DNA of 64,000 bases from NCBI RefSeq assembly GCF_003345255.1, contig NZ_CP029331.1:1364001-1428000 (forward strand), written 5' to 3'. The DNA comes from Pseudothauera hydrothermalis. GTDB taxonomy: Bacteria > Pseudomonadota > Gammaproteobacteria > Burkholderiales > Rhodocyclaceae. Positions within the stretch are counted from its first letter, which is position 1; the number at the start of each line of letters is the position of its first letter. The translations under genes and the position numbers were made by a program. Below the pieces are notes generated by a model that saw only the letters and a list, made by a program, of their open reading frames with translations, was not told the origin of the DNA and did not search any database. Below, piece after piece: positions 55,669 to 64,000 of the stretch.

Positions 55669-56466
55669 ATGATTGAGACGCCCTTTGCCAGTTCGACGCG
55701 CAGCATCCCCGAGGTGGGCGCGGTGCCGCGCCATATTGCCATCATCATGGATGGCAACGGGCGTTGGGCGCGTCAGCGCCTGATGCCTCGGGTCGCTGGC
55801 CATACCCGTGGCGTGGAGACGGTGCGTGAGGTGATTCGCGCCTCGATGGAACGCGGGGTGTCTTATCTCACCCTGTTTGCTTTCAGCTCCGAAAACTGGC
55901 GGCGTCCCGCGGACGAAGTCTCTTTTTTGATGCAGCTGTTCATGCGCGCGCTGCAAAAAGAAGTCGACCGTCTGCACAAAAACGGCATCCGTTTTCGCGT
56001 CATCGGTGATCTATCGCGCTTTGACGCCAAATTGGTCGACTTGATCCGCAGCGCCGAAGCGCTCACTGCGGACAATCGTGCGCTCACCTTGAGCGTTGCG
56101 GCCAACTATGGCGGGCGCTGGGACATTCTGCAAGCAGTCAACCGCATCCTGGCACGCGACCCGGAGCGTCGCGAGGCAATCACCGAAGAGCAGCTGGCGG
56201 CCGAACTGGCGATGAACTACGCCCCGGAGCCGGACCTTTTCATCCGCACCGGCGGTGAGCAACGCATCAGCAACTTTTTGCTGTGGCAGCTTGCTTATAC
56301 CGAATTATTCTTCACCGATACCTTGTGGCCGGACTTTGATGCCAACGCCTTGGATCAGGCGATCGCTTGGTATCGCCAGCGTGAGCGGCGCTTTGGACGC
56401 ACCAGCGAGCAGTTGCAGCAGCATTCGGCCGACGTGTCGTCGGCAAAGCCGGGTGAGCATGCTTAA
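55669..56466 (+). CDS. uppS: Undecaprenyl diphosphate synthase (cis-prenyltransferase)
   Basis: 265 residues from ATG 55669; an in-frame GTG at 55648 is the alternative and neither has a clear ribosome-binding site. The active-site Asp is in [13 protein letters not shown] (D28), and [15 protein letters not shown] near the C-terminus is diagnostic. It makes the C55 lipid carrier. It overlaps cdsA by 8 bp. Confidence 0.96.
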   Translation: MIETPFASSTRSIPEVGAVPRHIAIIMDGNGRWARQRLMPRVAGHTRGVETVREVIRASMERGVSYLTLFAFSSENWRRPADEVSFLMQLFMRALQKEVDRLHKNGIRFRVIGDLSRFDAKLVDLIRSAEALTADNRALTLSVAANYGGRWDILQAVNRILARDPERREAITEEQLAAELAMNYAPEPDLFIRTGGEQRISNFLLWQLAYTELFFTDTLWPDFDANALDQAIAWYRQRERRFGRTSEQLQQHSADVSSAKPGEHA

Positions 56467-57286
56467 GACGCGCATCATCACCGCATTGCTGCTGCTAGGC
56501 GCCCTATTGGGCGCCGTGTTCTATCTGCCCGCGCCCGCATGGCTGCTGTTGTGCGCTGTGCTGTGTGGCGCGGCCGGCTGGGAGTGGGGGGCGCTGACTC
56601 GGCTGCCACGATCCCAGCGGGTGGCCTTCGCGCTTTTTTTGAGCGGGCTGTGCTTGTTGGCCGGACTGGCCAGTGGTTTGCAGCGCGCCCACGGGGCCAT
56701 GTCCGCGGCCTTGAGCGGTGTTTACTTGCTCAGCGCCGTGTTTTGGCTTTTCGTGGTGCCGCTGTGGTTGCGGTACGGCTGGCGGCTGTCTGGTTTGGGC
56801 GCAGCCGCTGCGGTGGGGTTGATCGTTCTGCTGCCGCCTGCGCTGGCACTGGCGCATCTGCGTCAGTGGGGGCCGTGGCTGGTGTTGGCAGCGCTGGCAG
56901 TGTGCTGGGTTGCCGATATTGCCGCTTACTTTTCGGGTCGGGCGTTCGGGCGGCGCAAGTTGGCGCCAAATATCAGTCCCGGCAAAACTTGGGAAGGCGT
57001 CGTTGGCGCCGTCGTCGGTGTGCTGGTCTACGGTTTTGCGGCGGTGACCGGGTTGTTCAAACCCGCCTGGACCTCGGCCGTTGTGCTGCTTTTCGGCTTC
57101 GCCCTGGTTGCGTTGACCGGGCTGAGCGTGGTCGGCGATTTGTTCGAGTCCTTACTCAAGCGCCATGCCGGCCTCAAAGATAGCGGCACGCTGCTGCCGG
57201 GTCACGGTGGCGTACTCGACCGCATCGACAGCCTGACCTCCACCTTGCCGCTGTTGGCGCTGGCGGCGCTTTGGTTTCTCCGCTGA
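56459..57286 (+). CDS. cdsA: Phosphatidate cytidylyltransferase
   Basis: 275 residues with about eight membrane helices. The C-terminal signature is visible as [20 protein letters not shown] then [14 protein letters not shown]. It makes CDP-diacylglycerol for phospholipid synthesis. The start lies inside uppS. Confidence 0.96.
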   Translation: MLKTRIITALLLLGALLGAVFYLPAPAWLLLCAVLCGAAGWEWGALTRLPRSQRVAFALFLSGLCLLAGLASGLQRAHGAMSAALSGVYLLSAVFWLFVVPLWLRYGWRLSGLGAAAAVGLIVLLPPALALAHLRQWGPWLVLAALAVCWVADIAAYFSGRAFGRRKLAPNISPGKTWEGVVGAVVGVLVYGFAAVTGLFKPAWTSAVVLLFGFALVALTGLSVVGDLFESLLKRHAGLKDSGTLLPGHGGVLDRIDSLTSTLPLLALAALWFLR

Positions 57287-57288
57287 AC

Positions 57289-58479
57289 ATGACCACCTCC
57301 GTCCAGCGCCTCACGGTACTCGGCGCCACTGGCTCGATCGGCTTGTCCACCCTGGATGTGGTGGCGCGCCATCCAGACCGTTTCGAGATTTTTGCACTGA
57401 CTGCGCATCGTCAGGTCGATGCCTTGTTCGGACAATGTCTGCGCTTCAATCCGCGTTTTGCGGTGCTTGCCGACGAGCCGGCTGCCGCTACATTGCGTTG
57501 CCGTTTGCGCGAGGCGGGCAGTCGGGTCGAGGTGCTCTCGGGCGGCCGGGCGTTGGCCGAAGTGGCCGAGCATCCGGATGTGGACGTGGTGATGGCGGCA
57601 ATTGTCGGTGCGGCCGGCTTGCAACCGACCTTGGCGGCTGCCCGTGCCGGCAAGAAAGTGTTGCTGGCCAACAAGGAAGCGCTGGTGCTGTCCGGGCAAT
57701 TGTTCATGGATGCGGTGGCCGCCAGCGGCGCGCTGCTTTTGCCCATCGACAGCGAACACAACGCCGTTTTTCAGGCGCTGCCGACTGGCTATCGGCGGGA
57801 TCCGGACGCCTGCGGGGTGCGTCGCATTTTGCTCACTGCATCCGGCGGGCCGTTTCGCTGCGCTCAACCCGAGGAACTCGATGCGGTCACCCCTGAGCAG
57901 GCGTGTGCGCATCCAAACTGGGTGATGGGGCGCAAGATTTCGGTCGATTCGGCCACCATGATGAACAAGGGCTTGGAGGTCATCGAGGCGCACTGGCTGT
58001 TTGGGGTGCCGGCCGAGCGGATAGACGTGGTGGTGCATCCGCAAAGCGTGATCCATTCGATGGTGGAATATGTCGACGGTTCGGTGCTTGCCCAACTGGG
58101 CAATCCAGACATGCGCACACCCATCGCCCATGCATTGGCCTGGCCGCAGCGCATCGAGGCCGGGGTGCGTTCGCTGGATTTGTTCGAAATCGCCCGGCTG
58201 AGCTTCGAACGCCCGGATTTTGAGCGCTTCCCCTGTTTGGCGCTGGCGTATCGGGCGCTGCGCGAAGGTGGAGCCGCCGCGGCGGTGCTCAATGCCGCCA
58301 ATGAGGAGGCAGTGGCCGCCTTCCTGGATCGCGTTTTACCGTTCCGGCGTATCGCCGAGGTCATCGACGCCACTTTGGAACGCGCGCAGGGCTTGTCGGT
58401 CGATTCGCTCGACGCCGTGCTCGCCACCGATCTACGCGCACGGCAGATCGCCACAGAGGAAATCCATAACCGCCGATGA
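57289..58479 (+). CDS. dxr: 1-deoxy-D-xylulose 5-phosphate reductoisomerase
   Basis: 396 residues from ATG 57289. NADPH loop [14 protein letters not shown] at the N-terminus; metal/substrate segments [13 protein letters not shown] and [16 protein letters not shown]. It commits carbon to the MEP isoprenoid pathway, which feeds uppS and the hpnCDE genes in this window. It overlaps rseP by 4 bp. Confidence 0.97.
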   Translation: MTTSVQRLTVLGATGSIGLSTLDVVARHPDRFEIFALTAHRQVDALFGQCLRFNPRFAVLADEPAAATLRCRLREAGSRVEVLSGGRALAEVAEHPDVDVVMAAIVGAAGLQPTLAAARAGKKVLLANKEALVLSGQLFMDAVAASGALLLPIDSEHNAVFQALPTGYRRDPDACGVRRILLTASGGPFRCAQPEELDAVTPEQACAHPNWVMGRKISVDSATMMNKGLEVIEAHWLFGVPAERIDVVVHPQSVIHSMVEYVDGSVLAQLGNPDMRTPIAHALAWPQRIEAGVRSLDLFEIARLSFERPDFERFPCLALAYRALREGGAAAAVLNAANEEAVAAFLDRVLPFRRIAEVIDATLERAQGLSVDSLDAVLATDLRARQIATEEIHNRR

Positions 58480-59840
58480 ATTTACTCGATTACCTGCTGC
58501 CGTTTGCCGCAGCGCTTGGTTTGCTGATCCTGGTGCATGAGCTGGGCCATTATCTGGTTGCACGCTGGTGCGGGGTCAAGGTGCTGCGCTTTTCGATCGG
58601 TTTTGGCAAGCCGTTGCTGGCCTGGCGCGGCGGGCGCGATCGCACCGAATGGGCGCTGGCCGCTTTTCCGCTGGGCGGTTATGTGAAGATGCTCGATGAG
58701 CGCGAAGGGGAAGTAGCGGCGCACGAAGTGCATCGCGCCTTCAACCGGCAGTCGGTCTATCGCCGCTTTGCCATCGTGGCCGCTGGCCCGCTGGCGAACT
58801 TTATTCTGGCCATCGCCCTGTACTGGGGCCTGTTTGCGACCGGTGTGGAGGAGTTGCGACCGCGGGTAGCGCTGGTCGAGGGGCAGTCGATTGCGGCCGC
58901 GGCCGGCATGCGTGACGGCGATCTGGTCACCGCAATCGACGGCGAGCCGGTGCACAGTTGGCAGGAGCTGCGTTGGGTGCTGTTGCGTCATGCGTTGGAC
59001 GCGCGCCAAGTCACCCTGACGGTGCGCACTTACGAAGGTGTGCTCGCCTATCGGCAATTGAATCTGTCGGGCATTGCCATCGATGCCGATGAGGATCTGG
59101 TGCAGCGCCTGGGACTGCAACCTTGGCGGCCACGAATCGATCCGGTGGTCGGACAATTGGTGCAAGGCGGCGCGGCCGAACGCGCCGGCGTGCGCGAAGG
59201 TGATCGTTTCATCGAACTGGGCGGCGAGCCGCTGGAGTCTTGGAGCGATCTGGTGGCCAAGGTACGGGTTGCAGGTGGAAAACCGCTGCCGGCCGTGCTC
59301 GAGCGTGACGGCAGCCGGATCGAAGTAACGCTGGTGCCGGACCTGACCGATGAGGGCGGCGAACGTGTCGGCCGTATTGGCGTGGCGGTGGCCCGCCCGC
59401 CCGCCGGGGATCATGATGCGATGTTCGCGGTGGTTCGCTACGGGCCAGTAGAGAGCTTTGTCAAAGCGCTGCGGCAGACTTGGGAGACCAGTGTGCTCAG
59501 CCTGCGCATGATGGGGCGGATGATCACCGGCGAAGTGTCGTGGAAAAACCTCTCCGGCCCGGTGACGATCGCCGACTATGCGGGGCAGACTGCGCAGCTC
59601 GGCTGGGGGCAGTATCTCAAGTTCGTGGCCTTGATCAGCATCAGCCTGGGCGTGCTGAACCTGCTGCCCATCCCGGTGCTAGATGGCGGTCATTTGATGT
59701 ACTATACGATCGAAATTATCAAAGGCGGCCCGGTTTCCGAGCGCGTCATGGAAATTGGTCAGCAGATCGGCCTTGTCTTGCTCGCGATGCTCATGGCGTT
59801 CGCCTTCTACAACGACATTTCCCGTCTTATTTCCGGCTGA
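58476..59840 (+). CDS. rseP: Regulated intramembrane zinc protease RseP
   Basis: 454 residues. HELGH (21-25) is the zinc motif; two PDZ domains lie in the periplasm (about 115-290); the second metal site is [13 protein letters not shown] (about 397). It cleaves the anti-sigma factor RseA in the envelope stress response. The ATG overlaps the dxr stop. Confidence 0.97.
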   Translation: MNLLDYLLPFAAALGLLILVHELGHYLVARWCGVKVLRFSIGFGKPLLAWRGGRDRTEWALAAFPLGGYVKMLDEREGEVAAHEVHRAFNRQSVYRRFAIVAAGPLANFILAIALYWGLFATGVEELRPRVALVEGQSIAAAAGMRDGDLVTAIDGEPVHSWQELRWVLLRHALDARQVTLTVRTYEGVLAYRQLNLSGIAIDADEDLVQRLGLQPWRPRIDPVVGQLVQGGAAERAGVREGDRFIELGGEPLESWSDLVAKVRVAGGKPLPAVLERDGSRIEVTLVPDLTDEGGERVGRIGVAVARPPAGDHDAMFAVVRYGPVESFVKALRQTWETSVLSLRMMGRMITGEVSWKNLSGPVTIADYAGQTAQLGWGQYLKFVALISISLGVLNLLPIPVLDGGHLMYYTIEIIKGGPVSERVMEIGQQIGLVLLAMLMAFAFYNDISRLISG

Positions 59841-59846
59841 ATCCCG

Positions 59847-62171
59847 ATGAACCGCAAGCTCCTATCCGGGCTGATCATGGCCCTTTTTGCGTCCGCGCCG
59901 GCAATCGCTTTCGATCCTTTTGTCGTCAAAGATATTCGTATCGAAGGTATCCAGCGTACCGAGGCCGGTACCGTTTTCAACTATTTGCCGGTGCGTGTGG
60001 GCGATACTTTCTCCGAGGCGCAGGCTGCGGAGGCGATCAGCGCACTGTTTGCGACCGGCTTTTTCAGCGATGTCCGTATCGAAGTCGAAAACGATGTGCT
60101 GGTGGTGTTGGTCGATGAGCGGCCGGCGATCGCGCAAATCGATTTCGTCGGGGTCAAAGAATTCGACAAAGAGGCGCTCAAAAAAGGTCTGCGCGAAGTC
60201 GGATTGGCCGAGGCGCGTATTTTTGACCGCTCGCTGGTCGAACGTGCCGAGCAGGAGCTCAAGCGTCAGTATTTGTCGCGCGGAAAATACTCGGCGGTGA
60301 TCACCACCACGGTCACACCGCTGGAGCGCAATCGTGTGGCGGTGAACTTTACGGTCGACGAGGGCGAGGTCGCCAAGATCCGTCAGATCAAAATCATCGG
60401 CGCCACAGCTTTCAAGGAAGACGATCTGCTCGATCTGTTCCAGTTGCGCACGCCCGGTTGGCTGACCTGGTACACCAAGAATGACCAGTATTCCCGGCAG
60501 AAACTGTCGGCTGACCTGGAGACGCTGCGCTCTTATTACCTGGACCGTGGTTATCTCGATTTCAATATCGATTCCACTCAGGTGTCGATTACGCCGGATA
60601 AAAAGGACATTTATATCACTGTCAGCATTACCGAAGGCGAACGCTACACTGTCACGGGGGTACGCTACACCGGAGAGCTGGTATTGGATGAAGCCAAATA
60701 CCGCGAAGTCACGCAATTGCGTCCCGGTGATATTTTTTCGCGCGAAAAGCTGACCGAGACCACCAAAGCCATCAGCGATTTGCTGAGCAACGAAGGCTAC
60801 GCTTTCGCCAACGTAAACGCGGCGCCTGAGGTCGATAAAGAAAAACGTGAGGTGGCTTTTACCATCATTGTCGACCCGGGTCGCCGGGTGTATGTCCGGC
60901 GCATCAACGTCGGCGGCAATACCAAAACCCGCGACGAAGTGGTACGGCGGGAAATGCGCCAAATGGAAGGGGCCTGGTATGACGCCGCGGCAATCAATAA
61001 GTCGCGCAGCCGCATCGACCGGCTGGGCTTTTTCGATGAGGTCAACGTCGAAACCAAACCGGTTGCGGGCAGCACCGATCAGGTCGATGTCGATTTCACC
61101 GTCAAGGAGCGTCCCACCGGCAATCTGATGCTCGGTGCGGGTTTCTCGAGTTCGGAAAAGATCACTTTGTCGGCGTCGGTTTCCCAGCAAAACCTGTTCG
61201 GTAGCGGTAACGCCATGACGCTGGGCTTGAATACCAGCAAAACCAATCGCACCTATGCGCTCTCATTCACCAATCCGTACTATACGGTAGACGGCATCAG
61301 CCTGGGGTGGGACATTTACCACCGCACCTATGATCCGTCCCAATCGTATTCAGTGTCGCGCTATAAAACGGTCTCGACCGGTGCGGGGCTGCGTCTTGGC
61401 TATCCGATCGCCGAGGATGACCGCATCAACTTCGGCTTGGCGGCCGATCGTACCGAGATCACCACATACGAGGACAGCACCCAGCGTTACAAGGATTTCT
61501 GCATCGACTTCGGGTGCAGCAATCCGAGCGGCGTCGGCACGGTAACGGTCAACAGCCTGGTGTTATCTGCCGGTTGGTCGCGGGATGGGCGCGACAGTTT
61601 TCTGTATCCACGCCGCGGGGTCTATCAAAACGTCTTTGCCGAATATGCCGCACCGCCGGGCAAGCTCGAATACATCAAGGCGGGTTACCAGTATCAGCAC
61701 TGGTTCCCGATCGGGCGTGACTACGCCTTGATGCTCAATGGTGAAATTGGTTGGGCCAAGGGTCTGGGCGGCAAGCAAATGCCGTTCTACAAAAACTTCT
61801 ACGTCGGCGGCCTGGGTTCGGTACGGGGCTTTGAACAAAGCTCGATCGGTCCCAAGGATTCCGCGGGCGATGCCCTGGGCGGCACCCGCAAACTGGTGGC
61901 CAACGCGGAGTTTTACTTTCCGCTGCCCGGCTCGGGGACCGACCGCTCGTTCCGTGTGTCGACCTTCCTCGATGCCGGCTATGTCTGGGGTGAAGACGCC
62001 AACGGCCGTCAGCAGAAGATCAATTTCAGCGATCTACGTTACAGTACCGGTCTTGCCTTTTCCTGGAGTTCGCCGATCGGTCCGTTGAAGTTCAGTTTGG
62101 GTTTTCCGCTCAAGAAGGACAAAGACGACGAGGTGCAGCGGTTCCAGTTCCAGTTGGGCTCGGTATTCTGA
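59847..62171 (+). CDS. bamA: Outer-membrane assembly factor BamA
   Basis: 774 residues. Signal peptide (about 1-21, cut after IA). Five POTRA domains (about 22-425) precede the 16-strand barrel. The barrel has the family hallmark [16 protein letters not shown] and ends in Phe (QFQLGSVF), the outer-membrane targeting residue. It folds and inserts outer-membrane proteins. Confidence 0.98.
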   Translation: MNRKLLSGLIMALFASAPAIAFDPFVVKDIRIEGIQRTEAGTVFNYLPVRVGDTFSEAQAAEAISALFATGFFSDVRIEVENDVLVVLVDERPAIAQIDFVGVKEFDKEALKKGLREVGLAEARIFDRSLVERAEQELKRQYLSRGKYSAVITTTVTPLERNRVAVNFTVDEGEVAKIRQIKIIGATAFKEDDLLDLFQLRTPGWLTWYTKNDQYSRQKLSADLETLRSYYLDRGYLDFNIDSTQVSITPDKKDIYITVSITEGERYTVTGVRYTGELVLDEAKYREVTQLRPGDIFSREKLTETTKAISDLLSNEGYAFANVNAAPEVDKEKREVAFTIIVDPGRRVYVRRINVGGNTKTRDEVVRREMRQMEGAWYDAAAINKSRSRIDRLGFFDEVNVETKPVAGSTDQVDVDFTVKERPTGNLMLGAGFSSSEKITLSASVSQQNLFGSGNAMTLGLNTSKTNRTYALSFTNPYYTVDGISLGWDIYHRTYDPSQSYSVSRYKTVSTGAGLRLGYPIAEDDRINFGLAADRTEITTYEDSTQRYKDFCIDFGCSNPSGVGTVTVNSLVLSAGWSRDGRDSFLYPRRGVYQNVFAEYAAPPGKLEYIKAGYQYQHWFPIGRDYALMLNGEIGWAKGLGGKQMPFYKNFYVGGLGSVRGFEQSSIGPKDSAGDALGGTRKLVANAEFYFPLPGSGTDRSFRVSTFLDAGYVWGEDANGRQQKINFSDLRYSTGLAFSWSSPIGPLKFSLGFPLKKDKDDEVQRFQFQLGSVF

Positions 62172-62207
62172 TCAGGCCGCGGGGCCAGGTTTGTGTTGGA
62201 GGCAGCA

Positions 62208-62711
62208 GTGAAATTTCGTACCGTTTCCGTTCTCGCCGCAATGCTTTTGGGTTTTGCCGCGCAGGGCGCATTGGCCGAATCTAAGATCGGCTTTGTCAAC
62301 TCGGACCGTGTCATGCGCGAAGCTGCGCCCGCGGTGCGCGCTCAGCAGCGTCTCGAAAAGGAGTTCGAACGCCGTGACCAGGAGCTGCAACGCATGGCGG
62401 CGGATCTGCAGGCCATGCAAGAAGATCTCGAACGCAATGCGCTGACCATGGCCGAGGCCGATCGTCGTAACAAAGAGCGTGCGTTCAATGATCTCAATCG
62501 CGACTTCCAGCGCAAACAGCGCGAGTTCCGCGAAGATCTCAATCAGCGCCGCAACGAGGAATTGGCCACCGTGCTGGATAAGGCCAACGCTGCGGTCAAA
62601 CGGATCGCCGAGAGCGAAAATTACGACATCATTTTCCAGGAAGCGGTGTACGCCAATCCGCGCATCGATATCACCGACAAAGTGATCAAGGCGCTTGCCG
62701 AAAGCAAGTAA
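62208..62711 (+). CDS. skp: Periplasmic chaperone Skp/OmpH
   Basis: 167 residues starting at GTG 62208, chosen because GGAGG (62198-62202) is 5 nt upstream; the upstream GTG 62193 has no such site. Signal peptide about 1-24 (cut at ALA). The mature part is a long coiled coil (about 40-130). It escorts unfolded outer-membrane proteins to BamA, whose gene precedes it. Confidence 0.94.
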   Translation: MKFRTVSVLAAMLLGFAAQGALAESKIGFVNSDRVMREAAPAVRAQQRLEKEFERRDQELQRMAADLQAMQEDLERNALTMAEADRRNKERAFNDLNRDFQRKQREFREDLNQRRNEELATVLDKANAAVKRIAESENYDIIFQEAVYANPRIDITDKVIKALAESK

Positions 62712-62725
62712 ACGGGCAGGGGGCG

Positions 62726-63748
62726 ATGGTCCGTCTGGATGAACTGGTCGCCCGCTTTGGGGGCGAACTTCTCGGCGACCCCGCGGTGGTGGTGCGCCGG
62801 GTCGCTACGCTGGAGCAGGCGGACGAAGGCGATCTGGCTTTTCTAGCCAATCCTCGGTACGCCGGGCGGTTGCGCGACTGCAAAGCTTCGGCGGTGATTT
62901 TGGCACCGGATTCGTGCGCGCTGACCGATCTGCCGCGTATCGTGACCGCCGAGCCGTATGTGTATTTTGCCCGGGTCGCGCAGTTCTTCAGTCCGCCGGA
63001 GCGCCCTGCGCCGGGTGTGCATGAGACCGCGGTGGTCGACACTGCGGTGCCGGATTCGGTGAGTATCGGCGCGGGGGCTACGGTGGGCGCCGGTGTACGC
63101 CTGGGTCACAACGTGGTCATCGGTGCGGGCTGCCATATCGGTCGCGGTGTAGTCATCGGCGAAGGCACGCGGCTTTATGCCGGGGTCACGGTTTATCACG
63201 ATTGCGTGATCGGTAAGCGGTGTATTGTCCATGCCGGTGTGGTGATCGGTGCAGACGGTTTTGGTTTTGCCCGCGAACGCGACGGCCGCTGGATCAAGAT
63301 TCCGCAGACCGGACGGGTGATCGTCGGCGACGATGTCGAGATCGGCGCCAACACCACCATAGATCGCGGCGCGCTGGACGACACCGTGCTTGGCAATGGC
63401 GTCAAGCTGGATAACCAGATTCAAATCGCCCACAACGTGCGTATCGGTGAGCACACTGCGATTGCCGGGTGCGTAGGCATCGCCGGCAGCACCACGATTG
63501 GCGCACGCTGCATGATAGGCGGACAGGCCGGCATCATCGGCCATTTGGTGATCGCCGACGACGTGGTGGTATCGGCCGGCACGCTAGTGACCAAGTCCAT
63601 CCGCCGCGCTGGCGTCTATACCGGCAATCTGCCGGTGCAAACCCACCCCGACTGGGTCAAAAATTTTGCGCATTTGCGCCACCTGGATGACATGGCGGCT
63701 AGAATACGCGCCCTCGAAAAACGCCTGGATAAGGCAGATTCTGTCTGA
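62726..63748 (+). CDS. lpxD: UDP-3-O-acylglucosamine N-acyltransferase
   Basis: 340 residues. An N-terminal uridine-binding domain (about 1-100) is followed by a left-handed beta-helix of hexapeptide repeats (about 100-310) and a C-terminal helix. The active-site His region is [21 protein letters not shown]. It adds the second acyl chain of lipid A. CAGGGGG lies just before the start. Confidence 0.97.
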   Translation: MVRLDELVARFGGELLGDPAVVVRRVATLEQADEGDLAFLANPRYAGRLRDCKASAVILAPDSCALTDLPRIVTAEPYVYFARVAQFFSPPERPAPGVHETAVVDTAVPDSVSIGAGATVGAGVRLGHNVVIGAGCHIGRGVVIGEGTRLYAGVTVYHDCVIGKRCIVHAGVVIGADGFGFARERDGRWIKIPQTGRVIVGDDVEIGANTTIDRGALDDTVLGNGVKLDNQIQIAHNVRIGEHTAIAGCVGIAGSTTIGARCMIGGQAGIIGHLVIADDVVVSAGTLVTKSIRRAGVYTGNLPVQTHPDWVKNFAHLRHLDDMAARIRALEKRLDKADSV

Positions 63749-63754
63749 CACGCC

Positions 63755-64000
63755 ATGGATATCAACGAAATCCTGCAATACCTCCCGCATCGCTATCCCT
63801 TTTTGCTGGTGGATCGGGTGCTGGAGATCGAAGAAGGTAAACGCATCCTGGCGTTGAAAAACGTCACCATCAACGAACCCTTTTTTCCTGGCCACTTTCC
63901 CAATCACCCGGTGATGCCCGGTGTGCTGATCGTCGAGGCGATGGCGCAGGCCGCCGCCTTGCTGTCGTTCAAGACCATGGGTGTGAAGCCGGATGACAAC
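63755..64000 (+). CDS. fabZ: 3-hydroxyacyl-ACP dehydratase FabZ (3' end outside the window)
   Basis: The first 82 residues are present. [13 protein letters not shown] at the N-terminus and [23 protein letters not shown] (active-site His and Glu) identify it. It dehydrates 3-hydroxyacyl-ACP in fatty-acid synthesis and shares acyl-ACP substrate with LpxD and LpxA. The gene starts 6 bp after the lpxD stop. Confidence 0.97.
   Translation, partial: MDINEILQYLPHRYPFLLVDRVLEIEEGKRILALKNVTINEPFFPGHFPNHPVMPGVLIVEAMAQAAALLSFKTMGVKPDDN

Overview
The window is about 64 kb of GC-rich chromosomal DNA with a dense, strongly bacterial gene layout. It reads as a betaproteobacterium, most likely Rhodocyclales (Azoarcus/Thauera-like). 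The evidence is the gene orders pyrG-kdsA-eno-ftsB and rpsB-tsf-pyrH-frr-uppS-cdsA-dxr-rseP-bamA-skp-lpxD-fabZ, the hpnCDE squalene genes, and the protein sequences themselves. The taxonomic placement is inference from recognised families, not from a search. I see no insertion sequence, CRISPR array, rRNA or prophage.

Layout. 1-2834: two GH17 beta-glucan enzymes on the minus strand with a small membrane protein between them on the plus strand. 2960-7766: glycine cleavage genes gcvT-gcvH-gcvP (minus strand) behind a tandem glycine riboswitch with a clear terminator. 7896-18446: a complete type II secretion operon gspC-N, mostly with ATGA-type overlaps. 18537-24497: housekeeping genes (PHP phosphoesterase, YciO-like protein, M50 protease, trpS, scpA, scpB, rluB). 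24498-25752: a small accessory patch with clustered GTGAC palindromes, a DUF4258/DUF2283 gene pair, a terminator, a 14-bp direct repeat on both sides of the pair, and a long hairpin. 25753-30031: pyrG, kdsA, eno, ftsB. 30079-32548: minus-strand CBS protein, NlpC/P60 lipoprotein, SIMPL protein and gamma-carbonic anhydrase. 32736-36002: rlmJ, a MazG-like pyrophosphohydrolase, a PiT phosphate transporter and a DUF3301 protein. 36015-37418: fabI and a protein-kinase-like gene. 37610-38107: a HAD protein. 38172-41154: hpnC-hpnD-hpnE (squalene from farnesyl diphosphate). 41253-45525: an ABC ATPase, an FtsX-type permease and an AttH/CrtC-like exported protein. 45564-45648: tRNA-Leu(UAG). 45712-48087: a Ser/Thr kinase-HDOD-GAF fusion. 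48298-52278: a UPF0114 membrane protein, then glnD and map. 52359 to the end: the rpsB-to-fabZ cluster for translation and envelope biogenesis.

Functional picture. Most of the window is core metabolism and envelope building: isoprenoid and undecaprenyl supply (dxr, uppS, hpnCDE), lipid A (kdsA, lpxD, fabZ), outer-membrane assembly (bamA, skp, rseP), phospholipid (cdsA), protein export (gsp) and nitrogen control (glnD). The parts most worth a second look are the DUF4258/DUF2283 patch at 24.5-25.4 kb, the kinase-HDOD-GAF protein with a nested inverted repeat upstream of its start, the minimal kinase-like gene behind fabI, and the overlapping GH17/membrane-protein arrangement at the left end. 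I do not see a clearly new multi-gene system; the DUF4258/DUF2283 patch is the best candidate.
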